A DNA stretch of 64,000 nt from Serratia plymuthica (GTDB lineage Bacteria > Pseudomonadota > Gammaproteobacteria > Enterobacterales > Enterobacteriaceae). This document shows, piece after piece, positions 47,753-57,073 of the stretch. The notes below the pieces were generated by a model that was not told the origin of the DNA, made no database searches, and worked only from the letters and a program-made list of their open reading frames with translations. The translations under genes were made by a program, and so were the position numbers. Within the stretch, counting starts at the first letter, position 1; the number at the start of each line of letters is the position of its first letter. The stretch is from the NCBI RefSeq assembly GCF_018336935.1, contig NZ_CP068771.1, positions 868,001-932,000 on the forward strand, in the 5' to 3' direction.

Positions 47753-50473
47753 TCAGCGTTTCGGTTTAAAACGCAGCAGTCGGTTGGCGTTACTGACCAC
47801 GGTAATGGAAGACAGCGCCATCGCGGCGCCCGCCACTACTGGGCTGAGCAGAGTGCCGGTCAACGGATACAGCACCCCGGCGGCGATGGGAATGCCGAGC
47901 GTGTTGTAAATGAATGCCCCGAGCAGGTTCTGTTTCATGTTGCGCAGCGTGGCCTTCGACAGTTCCAGCGCGTCGGCGACGCCATTCAGGCTGTGACGCA
48001 TCAGGGTGATGGCGGCGGTTTCGATTGCGATATCGCTGCCGCCGCCCATCGCGATGCCCACGTCGGCTTGCGCCAGTGCCGGGGCGTCGTTGATGCCATC
48101 GCCGACCATTGCCACGCGGTGGCCCTGCGCCTGCAACCGTTTGATCGCCTCGGCCTTGCCGTCCGGCAGCACGCCGGCGATGACCTTGTCGATACCGGCC
48201 TCTTTGGCAATGGCGTTGGCGGTCACCGGATTGTCGCCGGTCAGCATCACCAGTTGATAACCCTGACGATGCAGACGCTGCAGCGCTTCAATGCTGTCGC
48301 TGCGCAGCGGATCGCGGATGGCGATCAGCGCAGCCGGCCGCCCGTCGGCTGCCAGTAGCACCGGCGTAATGCCGCGCTCGGCTTGTTGCTGAATTTGCGC
48401 TTCCAGCACTGCGGTCGCCACCTGGTGCTGTTGCAACAGTGCGGCGTTGCCCAGCAACAGCTTCACGCCGTCCACTTCACCGCTGACGCCGGCCCCGCGC
48501 AGGGTTCGGAACTGCTCAACCGACGGCAGCGATTGCCCGGCGGCGTGCTCAACGATGGCACGCGCCAAGGGGTGGCTGGCGCCTTGTTCCAGTGCGGCTG
48601 CCCAACGCAGCGCCTGCTGCTCGTCGATCTGATTGAAGGTGATAATCTCCACCACGCGCGGTTGGCCTTCGGTCAGGGTGCCGGTTTTATCAAACACCAG
48701 CGTATCCAGGGTGCTGGCCTGCTGCAACGCATCGGCGTCGCGCACCAGCACGCCGAACTCGGCCGCGCGGCCAACGCCGGAAATGATCGACATCGGCGTC
48801 GCCAGGCCCAGCGCGCAAGGGCAGGCGATGATCAGCACCGTAGTGGCGATCACCAGCGTATAAACCAACTGCGGCTGCGGGCCGAAGAAATACCAGATCG
48901 CCGCGCTGAACAGGGCGATGGCCACCACCACCGGCACGAACACCGCAGAAATGCGGTCCGCCAGTTTGCCAATCTCCGGCTTGCTGCTCTGCGCCTGGCG
49001 CACCAGTTTGATGATCCGCGCCAGCGTGGTTTTGCTGCCGATAGCGCCGGCGCGAAACAGCACGCTGCCGTCATCCACCACCGTACCGGCATGTACGGTG
49101 TCGCCAACGCCTTTCTGCTGCGGTACGGCTTCGCCGGTCAGCATCGCTTCGTCCAGCCACACTTCGCCCTGCACAATTTCGCCGTCCACCGGGATACGAT
49201 CGCCGGTGGTCAGGCGCAGCGTCATGCCGAGTTGCACCTGCGCCAGCGCAATGGTTTTCTCGCCGTCTTCGGTCACCAGCCGCGCCGTCGGCGGAGTCAG
49301 GTCCAGCAGCCGCTCCAGCGCCTGCGACGAACGCTGGCGCGCCCGCTGCTCCAGCGCATGGCCGAGGTTGATCAGGCCGATGATCATGGCGCTGGCCTCG
49401 TAATACAGGTGCCGCGCCTCCATAGGGAAGAAATCCGGCCACAGGTTGACGCTGATCGAATACAGCCAGGCGGCGCCGGTGCCGAGTGCGACCAGCGTAT
49501 CCATGGTGGCGCTGCCGTTGCGTAGCGCGCGCCAGGCGTTGCGGTAAAAATGCCCGCCGGCGAACACCATCACCGCCAGAGTGATCAGACCAACCCACAG
49601 CCACGGGCGTTGGGTTTCCGGCGTCAGCGACATACTGCCGCCAAACAGGCCCCAGGCCATCAGCGGAATGCCCAGCGCCAGGCCGAGCGCCGCCTGCCAG
49701 CGGAAGCGCTTCATGTTGGCCTGCGCGGTCTGCTGTTGGCGTTCGCGGCGTTCGGTTTCGTCCTGGATCATTTCCGCGCCATAGCCGGCTTTCTCCACCG
49801 CCGCCACCAGCGCCTGCGGATCGGCCGCGCCGGTAATCAATGCGCTGCGTTCCGCCAGATTGACCCGCGCCTGTTCGACGCCGGGCACGCTTTGCAGCGC
49901 GTTTTGGACTTTACTGACACAGCTGGCGCAGCTCATGCCGCTGAGCAGCAGTTGAACGCTGTCATCATCGTCGTTGAGGTGGGTTGCCGGAAGGGAAGAG
50001 GGGGCCGCTGCCTGGGGTTCCGGCAATTCAGGGGCTGATTCAGTCAACGGCTCAGTTTTTGGGAGAGGGGCGGCTCCATTGACGCTGGCGTGATAACCGG
50101 CTTCTTCTACTGCGGCGATCAACGCCCCGGCAGCGGCATCGCCATAGACCTTGGCCGACTCGATGCCGACGTCTGCCGCGATCACGCCCGGTACCGCTTC
50201 CAGCGCTTTGCGGGTGCTGGCGGCGCAGTGCATGCAGCTCAGGCCGCTCAGCTGCAGTTCGGTATCGGGCCGTTGCGCTACGGCAGCCTGGTAACCGGCG
50301 GCGATCACGCTGTCGATCAGCGCCTGGCTCGGCGCATCGCCGGTGACCCTGGCGTAATTGACATTAACCTCTGCCTGTTCGACATCGTTGCGGCTTTCCA
50401 GGGCTTTTTTCACCCGTTGCGCGCAGTTCATGCAGGTTAACCCCTGCAACGCCAGCACGGTGGTTTGTGACAT
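47753..50473 (-). CDS. copA: Copper-exporting P1B-type ATPase CopA
   Basis: Cu(I) exporter of 906 residues with three N-terminal heavy-metal domains: CMNC (14-17), CMHC (80-83) and CASC (182-185). E. coli CopA has two. The membrane ion motif ACPCALG, phosphorylation [12 protein letters not shown]-type actuator MLTGE, ASHPLA and [16 protein letters not shown] are intact. A -1 frameshift site after the second domain would yield a soluble copper-binding protein. The promoter has a CueR site. Neighbour cueR is divergent. Confidence 0.96.
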   Translation of the reverse strand: MSQTTVLALQGLTCMNCAQRVKKALESRNDVEQAEVNVNYARVTGDAPSQALIDSVIAAGYQAAVAQRPDTELQLSGLSCMHCAASTRKALEAVPGVIAADVGIESAKVYGDAAAGALIAAVEEAGYHASVNGAAPLPKTEPLTESAPELPEPQAAAPSSLPATHLNDDDDSVQLLLSGMSCASCVSKVQNALQSVPGVEQARVNLAERSALITGAADPQALVAAVEKAGYGAEMIQDETERRERQQQTAQANMKRFRWQAALGLALGIPLMAWGLFGGSMSLTPETQRPWLWVGLITLAVMVFAGGHFYRNAWRALRNGSATMDTLVALGTGAAWLYSISVNLWPDFFPMEARHLYYEASAMIIGLINLGHALEQRARQRSSQALERLLDLTPPTARLVTEDGEKTIALAQVQLGMTLRLTTGDRIPVDGEIVQGEVWLDEAMLTGEAVPQQKGVGDTVHAGTVVDDGSVLFRAGAIGSKTTLARIIKLVRQAQSSKPEIGKLADRISAVFVPVVVAIALFSAAIWYFFGPQPQLVYTLVIATTVLIIACPCALGLATPMSIISGVGRAAEFGVLVRDADALQQASTLDTLVFDKTGTLTEGQPRVVEIITFNQIDEQQALRWAAALEQGASHPLARAIVEHAAGQSLPSVEQFRTLRGAGVSGEVDGVKLLLGNAALLQQHQVATAVLEAQIQQQAERGITPVLLAADGRPAALIAIRDPLRSDSIEALQRLHRQGYQLVMLTGDNPVTANAIAKEAGIDKVIAGVLPDGKAEAIKRLQAQGHRVAMVGDGINDAPALAQADVGIAMGGGSDIAIETAAITLMRHSLNGVADALELSKATLRNMKQNLLGAFIYNTLGIPIAAGVLYPLTGTLLSPVVAGAAMALSSITVVSNANRLLRFKPKR
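50052..50063 (-). promoter_or_regulatory. Programmed -1 frameshift site in copA
   Basis: On the minus strand the in-frame codons CTC CCA AAA ACT GAG hold the slippery heptamer C CCA AAA (50063-50057). After a -1 slip the ribosome reads AAC and TGA (50054-50052), ending a 140-residue product with the first two heavy-metal domains. E. coli copA has an equivalent CCCAAAG site after its first domain, known to make the copper chaperone CopA(Z). Confidence 0.75.
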
Positions 50474-50540
50474 GATTCGGTTCCTCGCTCAAGTGCGGTG
50501 TTTAAAGGTTGACCGCTTAGCCTGTTTTCACTAAGAATGA

Positions 50541-50571
50541 AGGTTAAACCTTCCAGCAAGGGGAAGGTCAA
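50541..50571. promoter_or_regulatory. CueR-controlled copA promoter
   Basis: CueR dyad ACCTTCC-AGCAAGG-GGAAGGT (50548-50568) within a minus-strand promoter: -35 TTGACC (50571-50566), -10 TAACCT (50546-50541) and a 19-base spacer, the overlong spacing typical of MerR-family activation. Confidence 0.92.
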
Positions 50572-50580
50572 GGAGTGAAA

Positions 50581-50982
50581 ATGAATATCAGCGACGTGGC
50601 GAAAAAAACCGGTTTAACCAGCAAAGCGATCCGCTTTTATGAAGAGAAAGGGCTGGTTACCGCGCCGATCCGTACCGATAACGGTTACCGCAGCTATAAC
50701 CCGAAGCATATCGAAGAGCTGACGCTGCTGCGCCAGGCGCGGCAGGTGGGTTTTAACCTGGACGAGTGTCGCGAGCTGGTGGCGTTGTTTAACGATCCGG
50801 CCCGGCATAGCGCCGATGTGAAAGCGCGCACGCTGCAAAAAGTGGCGGATATTGAAAAACACATCGGTGAGTTGGGCGAGATGCGCCAGCGTCTGCTGGC
50901 GCTGGCGAACGAATGCCCGGGCGATGACGGGGCAGAATGCCCGATCATTAATAACCTGGCGGGTTGCTGCCACAATCACTAG
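50581..50982 (+). CDS. cueR: Copper-responsive MerR-family activator CueR
   Basis: Regulator of 133 residues. MerR helix-turn-helix [26 protein letters not shown], dimerisation helix, and Cu(I)-binding loop CPGDDGAEC near 112-120, followed by GCCH. The ATG at 50581 with SD AGGAG is preferred over the upstream GTG. Divergent from copA, with its operator at 50548. Its stop codon shares a CTAG with the stop of ybbJ on the other strand. Confidence 0.95.
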   Translation: MNISDVAKKTGLTSKAIRFYEEKGLVTAPIRTDNGYRSYNPKHIEELTLLRQARQVGFNLDECRELVALFNDPARHSADVKARTLQKVADIEKHIGELGEMRQRLLALANECPGDDGAECPIINNLAGCCHNH

Positions 50983-51440
50983 CGCGTAACGGCACGGATC
51001 ACCAGGGTTACGCCCTCGACGGCAATGACTTCCACTTCGGTCCCTATCGCCAGATCTTCACTGGCCTGTGCGCGCCAACTGCTGTCGCCGATGTTAATGC
51101 GGCCCATGCCGTTGTGCATGGCTTCGGTCAAGGTCGCGCGGGTGCCGATCAACTGGCGGTTGCGCTGGTTCAGCACCTGCGAACCGCTGGTTGCCGCCGC
51201 CGGTCGCTGGCGCAGCCAGTACCACCACAGATAGGCCACGACAATGGTCAGTACGGCAAAAATCACCCCCTGCCACTCCCAGGCCAACTGCGGCAGCAGC
51301 CAGACCATCGCGCCGACCGCCACCGCCGACACGCCGCTCCATAACAGGTAGCCGCTGGCGCCGAGCATCTCGGCCGCCAACAGCAGCCCGCCGAGAGAAA
51401 GCCAGAACCAGTGCGGGTTTGCTGCAATTTGTTCGAGCAT
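50979..51440 (-). CDS. ybbJ: NfeD-family inner-membrane protein YbbJ
   Basis: Protein of 153 residues with N-terminal hydrophobic segments (about 10-75) and a C-terminal OB-fold NfeD domain ([27 protein letters not shown]). The gene starts two bases after qmcA, with which it forms a conserved stomatin-NfeD operon; such proteins work together at the membrane. E. coli YbbJ is 152. Overlaps cueR by four bases, tail to tail. Confidence 0.93.
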   Translation of the reverse strand: MLEQIAANPHWFWLSLGGLLLAAEMLGASGYLLWSGVSAVAVGAMVWLLPQLAWEWQGVIFAVLTIVVAYLWWYWLRQRPAAATSGSQVLNQRNRQLIGTRATLTEAMHNGMGRINIGDSSWRAQASEDLAIGTEVEVIAVEGVTLVIRAVTR

Positions 51441-51442
51441 GA

Positions 51443-52348
51443 TTACTTGCCTTTGGTGTCTTTCAACAGCTCGGCAATGCCACCGATTGAACCGAGCAGG
51501 CTGCTGGCGTCCAGCGGCATCATAACGACTTTACTGTTGTTGGCGGAACCGATCTTCTGCAGCGCGTCAGTGTATTTCTGCGCCACAAAATAGTTCACCG
51601 CCTGGATATTGCCGCTGGCGATAGCGTCGGAAACCAACTGCGTGGCCCGTGCTTCCGCTTCTGCGGCACGTTCACGCGCCTCCGCCTGCAGGAATGCCGA
51701 CTGGCGTTCGCCCTCGGCCTTCAGGATCTGCGATTGCTTATCCCCTTCGGCGCGCAGAATGGCCGCCTGGCGTACGCCTTCGGCCTCAAGGATGTCCGCA
51801 CGCTTGGTACGTTCGGCCTTCATCTGGGCGTTCATTGAGGCGATCAGTTCGGCAGGCGGGCGCACGTCACGGATCTCGATACGGGTGATCTTGACGCCCC
51901 AGGGGTTGGTGGCTTCGTCCACGATATGCAGCAGGCGGCTGTTGATGCTGTCGCGCTGCGACAGGATTTCGTCCAGTTCCATTGAGCCGAGCACGGTACG
52001 GAAGTTGGTCATGGTCAGATTGACGATCGCCCGCTCGAGGTTGCTGACCTCATAGGCGGCGCGCGCCGGATCGACCACCTGGATAAAGCACACCGCATCG
52101 ATGGCCACGTTGGCATTATCGCGCGAGATGATTTCCTGCGAGGGAATATCCAGCACCTGTTCCATCATATTGATTTTTCTGCCGATGCGATCCATAAAGG
52201 GCACGACCAGGTTCAAACCGGGCATCAGCGTTTTGGTATAGCGGCCGAAGCGTTCCACCGTCCATTGGAACCCTTGCGGAACAATTTTGACGCCGGCGAA
52301 GACGATGATCAGCGCGACGACGATCACAATGGGGATAAGGGTAAACAT
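51443..52348 (-). CDS. qmcA: SPFH/stomatin-family membrane protein QmcA (YbbK)
   Basis: Stomatin-like protein of 301 residues: N-terminal membrane anchor (about 3-22), PHB/SPFH domain (about 25-190, [18 protein letters not shown]...) and a long Ala/Glu-rich coiled coil (about 190-240). ATG at 52348 is set by the ideal SD AGGAGG. The family forms large oligomeric rings in the inner membrane. E. coli QmcA is FtsH-related. Operon with ybbJ. Confidence 0.94.
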   Translation of the reverse strand: MFTLIPIVIVVALIIVFAGVKIVPQGFQWTVERFGRYTKTLMPGLNLVVPFMDRIGRKINMMEQVLDIPSQEIISRDNANVAIDAVCFIQVVDPARAAYEVSNLERAIVNLTMTNFRTVLGSMELDEILSQRDSINSRLLHIVDEATNPWGVKITRIEIRDVRPPAELIASMNAQMKAERTKRADILEAEGVRQAAILRAEGDKQSQILKAEGERQSAFLQAEARERAAEAEARATQLVSDAIASGNIQAVNYFVAQKYTDALQKIGSANNSKVVMMPLDASSLLGSIGGIAELLKDTKGK

Positions 52349-52609
52349 GGCAAACCTCCTGTCAGACATATGTAAGAGGATTTTACGCCACAGCGCAGGG
52401 AAAGCCTAATATCCCCGTCGTTTCAGGAGGGAAATCAGGATAGGCAGCGATAACATTCCAAATTGGCATGTTTCCAATAATTTTTATTCATTTCATGACG
52501 TTGTCTGCCTTGGCTAGAGTGGGATTTGTCGCTGCTCTTATCTTCAAATTTTTGTCATTTCTATTTGCGACTATGCTTTTTGAAGTGACATCTTGCGCCA
52601 AGGATCGTT

Positions 52610-53761
52610 ATGGACTCAATCAGTGTCGATGAACTCGCCCAGAAAAAAGATCGCTGGTATCTCATCGTGGAAGAAATGTTGGCGGCGGCCGGCATTACCA
52701 TCAACGGGAATAATGCATTTGATCTTCAGGTGCACAATCCGGGCTTATTTAAACGCATTCTGCAGGAAGGCTCGCTCGGGTTTGGCGAAAGCTATATGGA
52801 TGGCTGGTGGGATTGCGAAAGGCTGGACGCGCTATTTACCCGTATCTTGCATTTCGGCGTTGATGAACGTCTGCCAAAACGCCTGACGGACATTACGCGG
52901 ATCGCCTATGCGCGGCTGTTTAACCGGCAATCGCGCAAACGCGCCTGGCAGGTGGGGAAAGAGCATTACGACATCGGCAACGATCTGTTTCGTGCCATGC
53001 TCGATCCTTATATGCAATATTCCTGCGGTTACTGGAAGGAGGCTGAAACGCTGGAACAGGCGCAACTGGCCAAGCTGAAAATGATCTGCGAGAAGCTGCA
53101 ACTGAAACCGGGCATGTCGCTGTTGGACATCGGCTGCGGTTGGGGCGGGCTGGCACAGTATGCGGCGGAAAACTACGGCGTATCGGTGCATGGCGTGACT
53201 ATTTCCGCCGAGCAGCAAAAGCTGGCTCAGGAGCGCTGTCAGGGGCTGGACGTAGAGATTCTGTTGCAGGATTATCGCGATTTGAACCGCCAGTTTGACC
53301 GCATTGTTTCCGTCGGCATGTTCGAACACGTCGGGCCGAAAAACTACGACACCTATTTCAGCGTCGCGGCGCGTAATCTGAAGCCCGATGGCCTGTTCCT
53401 GTTGCACACCATTGGCGCCAACCAAACCAATCTCCACGTCGACGCCTGGATTGATAAATACATCTTCCCCAACGGCTGCCTGCCCTCGGTGCGCCATATC
53501 GCCGAAGCCAGCGAACAGCGTTTCGTGATGGAGGATTGGCACAATATCGGCGCCGATTACGATCGCACCCTGATGGCCTGGTATGAGAATTTCAAACGGG
53601 CGTGGCCGGCGCTGTCGGAAAATTACTCTGAGCGCTTCGAGCGGATGTTCACTTATTACCTGAATGCCTGCGCGGGTGCGTTCCGTTCGCGCGATATTCA
53701 GCTGTGGCAGGTGTTGTTCAGTCCGAAGGGGGTTGAAGGCGGTGTTCGGGTTTACCGCTAA
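52610..53761 (+). CDS. cfa: Cyclopropane-fatty-acyl-phospholipid synthase Cfa
   Basis: SAM-dependent enzyme of 383 residues (E. coli 382) that converts unsaturated acyl chains to cyclopropane in membrane lipids. SAM motif LLDIGCGWGGLAQYAAENYG (about 169-188). The catalytic region GMFEHVGPKNYDTYF and the C-terminal YYLNACAGAFRSRDIQLWQV are intact. In E. coli cfa is elsewhere, next to ydhC; here it is between qmcA and cnoX. No promoter was assigned. Confidence 0.94.
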   Translation: MDSISVDELAQKKDRWYLIVEEMLAAAGITINGNNAFDLQVHNPGLFKRILQEGSLGFGESYMDGWWDCERLDALFTRILHFGVDERLPKRLTDITRIAYARLFNRQSRKRAWQVGKEHYDIGNDLFRAMLDPYMQYSCGYWKEAETLEQAQLAKLKMICEKLQLKPGMSLLDIGCGWGGLAQYAAENYGVSVHGVTISAEQQKLAQERCQGLDVEILLQDYRDLNRQFDRIVSVGMFEHVGPKNYDTYFSVAARNLKPDGLFLLHTIGANQTNLHVDAWIDKYIFPNGCLPSVRHIAEASEQRFVMEDWHNIGADYDRTLMAWYENFKRAWPALSENYSERFERMFTYYLNACAGAFRSRDIQLWQVLFSPKGVEGGVRVYR

Positions 53762-53890
53762 TATCCTCGTCATATTTCAAGCTGCCTCGGCGTTGGCTGC
53801 GTTTGCGCGCCCCAGTCACTTACTGGAGTAAGCTCCTGGGGACTTACAAACTTGCCGCCTGGATGCAACTCGAACTATTTAGAGGATATT
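53762..53890. repeat. ERIC repeat, copy 6
   Basis: Good ERIC copy: core CCCCAGTCACTTACTGGAG and TAAGCTCCTGGGGA, as in the enterobacterial consensus. It begins at the cfa stop codon. Confidence 0.92.
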
Positions 53891-53916
53891 TCCTCAATTA
53901 TTTACTTTGGGATAGA

Positions 53917-54043
53917 GACCCAATGGATTTCCAGTTGCATCCAGGCGGCAAACGCGAGAAACCCCAAGAGCTTAGATAACTAAGTGACTGGGGTTCGAAC
54001 GTGCAGCCAACAACGATGCGGCTGGAAAGACGAAGGGTATATC
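53917..54043. repeat. ERIC repeat, copy 7, inverted relative to copy 6
   Basis: Second good copy (GAAACCCCAAGAGCTTAGA...AAGTGACTGGGGT, opposite orientation). It is separated from copy 6 by about 27 bases and ends at the cnoX stop codon. Confidence 0.88.
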
Positions 54044-54896
54044 AATAGAGTAGTGAGTAGAGCTGACGGCGATACTTGGCGGCCAGCGCGTCGCCGGTGC
54101 CCAGTGCGGCCAGAATATCCATCAGCGTCTTGCGCGCGCTGCCGTTGGCGGCGGCCAGATCTTTCTTCAAGTGCCCTATCAGCAGTTCCAGCGCTTCTTC
54201 GTTGCGCCCCACCTGATGCAGTTGCAGCGCCAGTTGCACGGCCAGCTCGACGTTCTCCGGCTGTTGTTGCACCTGTTGCTGCAACAGCTGGATTTCCGGC
54301 GTGTCGGCCGCCTGCTTCAGCAATTCAATCTGCGCCACCAGGCCCTGATAACGGGTATCGCGATCCTGTAAAGGAATCGTCGCCAGCACCGTTTCGGCCT
54401 CTTCAGTGCGGTTCAGCGCGATCTGGGTTTCTGCAAGCGTCAGGCCGATATCGCTGCGTTGCTGGCTGGCTTGCCAGGCGTCTTTCAACAGCGGCAGCGC
54501 TTCAGCCGCGTTGCCTTCGGCCAGCAGGTCGGTTGCCTGTGCCAGTTTCAGATCTTCTGCCTTCGGCAGGAAACGCTGCAGGAATTCGCGGATGACGTCT
54601 TCCGGCTGCGGGCCCTGGAAACCGTCGACCGGTTGGCCGTCTTTGAACAGGTAAACCGTAGGGAGGGAGCGCAGCCCGAATTGCGCGGCGATCGCTTGTT
54701 CCGCGTCGCAGTCCACCTTGGCCAACAAGAACTGGCCGGCATATTCCGCCGCCAGCTTATCCAGGATCGGGGTGAGCTGCAGGCAGTGTTGGCTGCGATC
54801 TGACCAGAAGTAGAACAGCACCGGCAGGGACATCGATTGTTCCAGCGTTTGGTGCAGGTTTGTTTCGTTAATATCAACAACAGCTTGAGCTAGCAT
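54042..54896 (-). CDS. cnoX: Chaperedoxin CnoX (YbbN)
   Basis: Protein of 284 residues, the E. coli length: N-terminal thioredoxin-like domain (about 1-110) in which the CxxC is replaced by SQHC, and C-terminal tetratricopeptide repeats. It is a holdase that passes substrates to GroEL and DnaK and protects against hypochlorous acid. ATG at 54896. Precedes ybbO in the same direction, with 80 bases between. Confidence 0.94.
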   Translation of the reverse strand: MLAQAVVDINETNLHQTLEQSMSLPVLFYFWSDRSQHCLQLTPILDKLAAEYAGQFLLAKVDCDAEQAIAAQFGLRSLPTVYLFKDGQPVDGFQGPQPEDVIREFLQRFLPKAEDLKLAQATDLLAEGNAAEALPLLKDAWQASQQRSDIGLTLAETQIALNRTEEAETVLATIPLQDRDTRYQGLVAQIELLKQAADTPEIQLLQQQVQQQPENVELAVQLALQLHQVGRNEEALELLIGHLKKDLAAANGSARKTLMDILAALGTGDALAAKYRRQLYSLLY

Positions 54897-54975
54897 GTGA
54901 TTCTCTCTCTGATCTTGCGGAGCCATTGGCTCTTAGATGGGGGCGGGGCGGCATTCTTCAACCCCTGCGGCCCAA

Positions 54976-55752
54976 TTAACCGTTGCTGCGCAGCAGCCAG
55001 TCCAGGCAGCGGCCGGGCAGAATGCGGCGCAATACGCTCAGCGCGTGCGCCAGCAGGGTCACCGGATAGCGCAGCCTGGCGCGCGGGTTTTCCAGCGCGT
55101 GGCGCAGCTTCGGCAAAATGGCCTCCGGCGGCAGCGTCAGACGCCTGGCGATGCCGGGGTTATGCACCGGATTATCGCTCTGCGCCTGGTTCACGTTCTG
55201 GGTAAAGTGGGTCGAAATCGGGCCGGGTTCAATCAGGCTGACCTGAATGCCGGTGCCGTGCAGCTCCATGCGCAGCGCGTCGGACCAGGCTTCCAGCGCA
55301 AACTTGCTGGCGGCATAGGCGCCGCGTCCGGCGCTGGAGACCAGCCCCATCACCGAACTGGTTTGAATAATGCGCCCTTCGCCGTGCGGCAGCATCGCCG
55401 GCAACAGCAACTGGGTCAACTGGTGGGTGCCAAACAGGTTGGTGGAGAATTGCCGCTCCAACTGCTGACGGGAAATGCTGCTCAGCGGGCCGTAAACGCC
55501 GAAGCCGCCATTGTTGAACAGGCCATACAGCCGGCCGCCGGTCAGTGCGATCACCTGCGCAGCGGCACGTTCGACGCTGTCGCTATCGTCCAGATCCAGC
55601 TCAATGCCTTCCAGCCCCAGTTGACGCATATTTTCCACGTCCTGCGGCTTGCGGCAGGCGGCCAGCACCCGGTAGCCGCGATTACGCAGATCCTGCGCTG
55701 CAATCAGTCCTATCCCGCTGGAACAGCCGGTTATCAATACCGCTTTTTGCAT
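54976..55752 (-). CDS. ybbO: Short-chain dehydrogenase YbbO
   Basis: SDR oxidoreductase of 258 residues. Nucleotide motif TGCSSGIG (about 8-15), NNGGFGVYG and the YAASKFALE catalytic tetrad are visible. E. coli YbbO is an NADP-dependent aldehyde reductase of long-chain lipids. The C-terminal tail has a hydrophobic stretch. In line with tesA and cnoX on the minus strand. Confidence 0.92.
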   Translation of the reverse strand: MQKAVLITGCSSGIGLIAAQDLRNRGYRVLAACRKPQDVENMRQLGLEGIELDLDDSDSVERAAAQVIALTGGRLYGLFNNGGFGVYGPLSSISRQQLERQFSTNLFGTHQLTQLLLPAMLPHGEGRIIQTSSVMGLVSSAGRGAYAASKFALEAWSDALRMELHGTGIQVSLIEPGPISTHFTQNVNQAQSDNPVHNPGIARRLTLPPEAILPKLRHALENPRARLRYPVTLLAHALSVLRRILPGRCLDWLLRSNG

Positions 55753-55777
55753 AACTTTACCTAGTGTACAACCCTAT

Positions 55778-56419
55778 TTAGTTAGACTCATGTTTTACTA
55801 GAGGTTCCAGGCGTTCCGCCATCCAGGTGGCGATAAACGGTTGGGCGTCCTTATTGGGGTGCAATCCGTCATCCTGCATCCATTCCGCTTTCACCACCAC
55901 CTGTTCCATATAGAACGGCAGCAGTGGAATGTCGAATTGTTTGGCAAGCTGCGGGTAAATCGCGCTGAAAGCCTCGGTATAGCGGCGGCCATAGTTGGGC
56001 GGAATGTGGATTTGCATCAGCAGCGGCTGCGCACCGGCTTGCTGCACCAGAGTAATGATCTGGCTGAGATCGCGTTGCACGTCCTGCGCCGGGAAACCGC
56101 GCAGGCCGTCGTTGGCGCCCAGTTCGATCAGCACCCAGCGCGGTTGGTGTTGTTGCAGCAGTGCGGGCAGGCGCGCCAGCCCTTGCGCGGCGGTGTCGCC
56201 GCTGATGCTGGCGTTCACCAACTGCGGTTCACCCGGTTTTTTCTGCCATTGGTCGGCCAGCAGCGTCGGCCAGGCCTGCGCCACCGGCAAGCGGTAACCG
56301 GCGCTTAAACTGTCGCCTAAAATCAATAAGGTATCGGCGGCGACAGCGCGTAAACTGAATAATCCCAACAGCAAAAGGAAGGGAAGATGCCAGCGGAAAA
56401 CGTTCTTGAAGTTCATCAT
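55778..56419 (-). CDS. tesA: Multifunctional acyl-CoA thioesterase I / lysophospholipase TesA
   Basis: Periplasmic SGNH hydrolase of 213 residues. Signal peptide (MMNFKNVFRWHLPFLLLLGL) is cleaved after AVA. GDSLSAGYR holds the nucleophile Ser, GANDG the oxyanion Asn and DGLHPN the catalytic Asp/His. Start at 56419 lies inside the start of ybbA on the other strand, so the two genes overlap head to head by 33 bases, as in E. coli. Confidence 0.95.
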   Translation of the reverse strand: MMNFKNVFRWHLPFLLLLGLFSLRAVAADTLLILGDSLSAGYRLPVAQAWPTLLADQWQKKPGEPQLVNASISGDTAAQGLARLPALLQQHQPRWVLIELGANDGLRGFPAQDVQRDLSQIITLVQQAGAQPLLMQIHIPPNYGRRYTEAFSAIYPQLAKQFDIPLLPFYMEQVVVKAEWMQDDGLHPNKDAQPFIATWMAERLEPLVKHESN

Positions 56420-57073
56420 CTTAGTAAACACGTTGGTCAGGGTGAGCATCAGCTCTCCATCCTTACCGGAGTCGAGCTGGTTGTCAAACCCGCGCAGACA
56501 ATTGCCCTGATTGGCGAATCCGGCTCGGGCAAATCGACGCTGTTGGGGATCCTCGCCGGGTTGGACGACGGCAGTGCAGGAGAGGTGCATTTGTTGGGGG
56601 AATCGCTGACCGCGCTGGACGAAGAAGGGCGCGCGGCCCTGCGCGCCAAAAACGTCGGCTTTGTATTTCAGTCATTCATGCTGGTGCCGACGCTCAACGC
56701 GCTGGAGAACGTGCAACTGCCGGCGCTGCTGCGCGGTGAGAACGACAGGCAGAGCCGCGAGCAGGCGGTTCAGTTGCTGGAGCAACTGGGGCTGGGCAAA
56801 AGGCTCGATCACCTGCCGGCGCAACTTTCCGGCGGCGAGCAACAGCGGGTCGCGTTGGCGCGTGCGTTCAGCGGCCGGCCGCGAGTGTTGTTTGCCGATG
56901 AGCCGACCGGCAACCTCGATCGCCAGACCGGCGAACGCATCGCCGATTTGCTGTTCTCTCTCAACCGCGATTTCTCCACCACCCTGATCCTGGTCACCCA
57001 TGACGAAACCCTGGCGGCGCGCTGCCAGCGGCGGCTGCGCCTGCGTGAAGGCAAGCTGTGGGAGGAAGCATGA
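56387..57073 (+). CDS. ybbA: ABC transporter ATP-binding protein YbbA
   Basis: LolD/MacB-type ATPase of 228 residues (same as E. coli YbbA). Walker A GESGSGKSTLLGIL (about 42-55), signature LSGGEQQRVALARA (about 145) and Walker B VLFADEPTGNLD (about 170). Works with the membrane subunit YbbP, whose ATG overlaps its stop by four bases. Type VII (mechanotransmission) ABC families export or extract lipids or peptides; the substrate is not known. Confidence 0.95.
   Translation: MPAENVLEVHHLSKHVGQGEHQLSILTGVELVVKPAQTIALIGESGSGKSTLLGILAGLDDGSAGEVHLLGESLTALDEEGRAALRAKNVGFVFQSFMLVPTLNALENVQLPALLRGENDRQSREQAVQLLEQLGLGKRLDHLPAQLSGGEQQRVALARAFSGRPRVLFADEPTGNLDRQTGERIADLLFSLNRDFSTTLILVTHDETLAARCQRRLRLREGKLWEEA

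Noticed and set aside
52440..52609. RpoS-type promoter of cfa
   Set aside because: Some TAGAGT/CTAGAG matches near 52515 were seen but no convincing -35/-10 spacing, so nothing is called.
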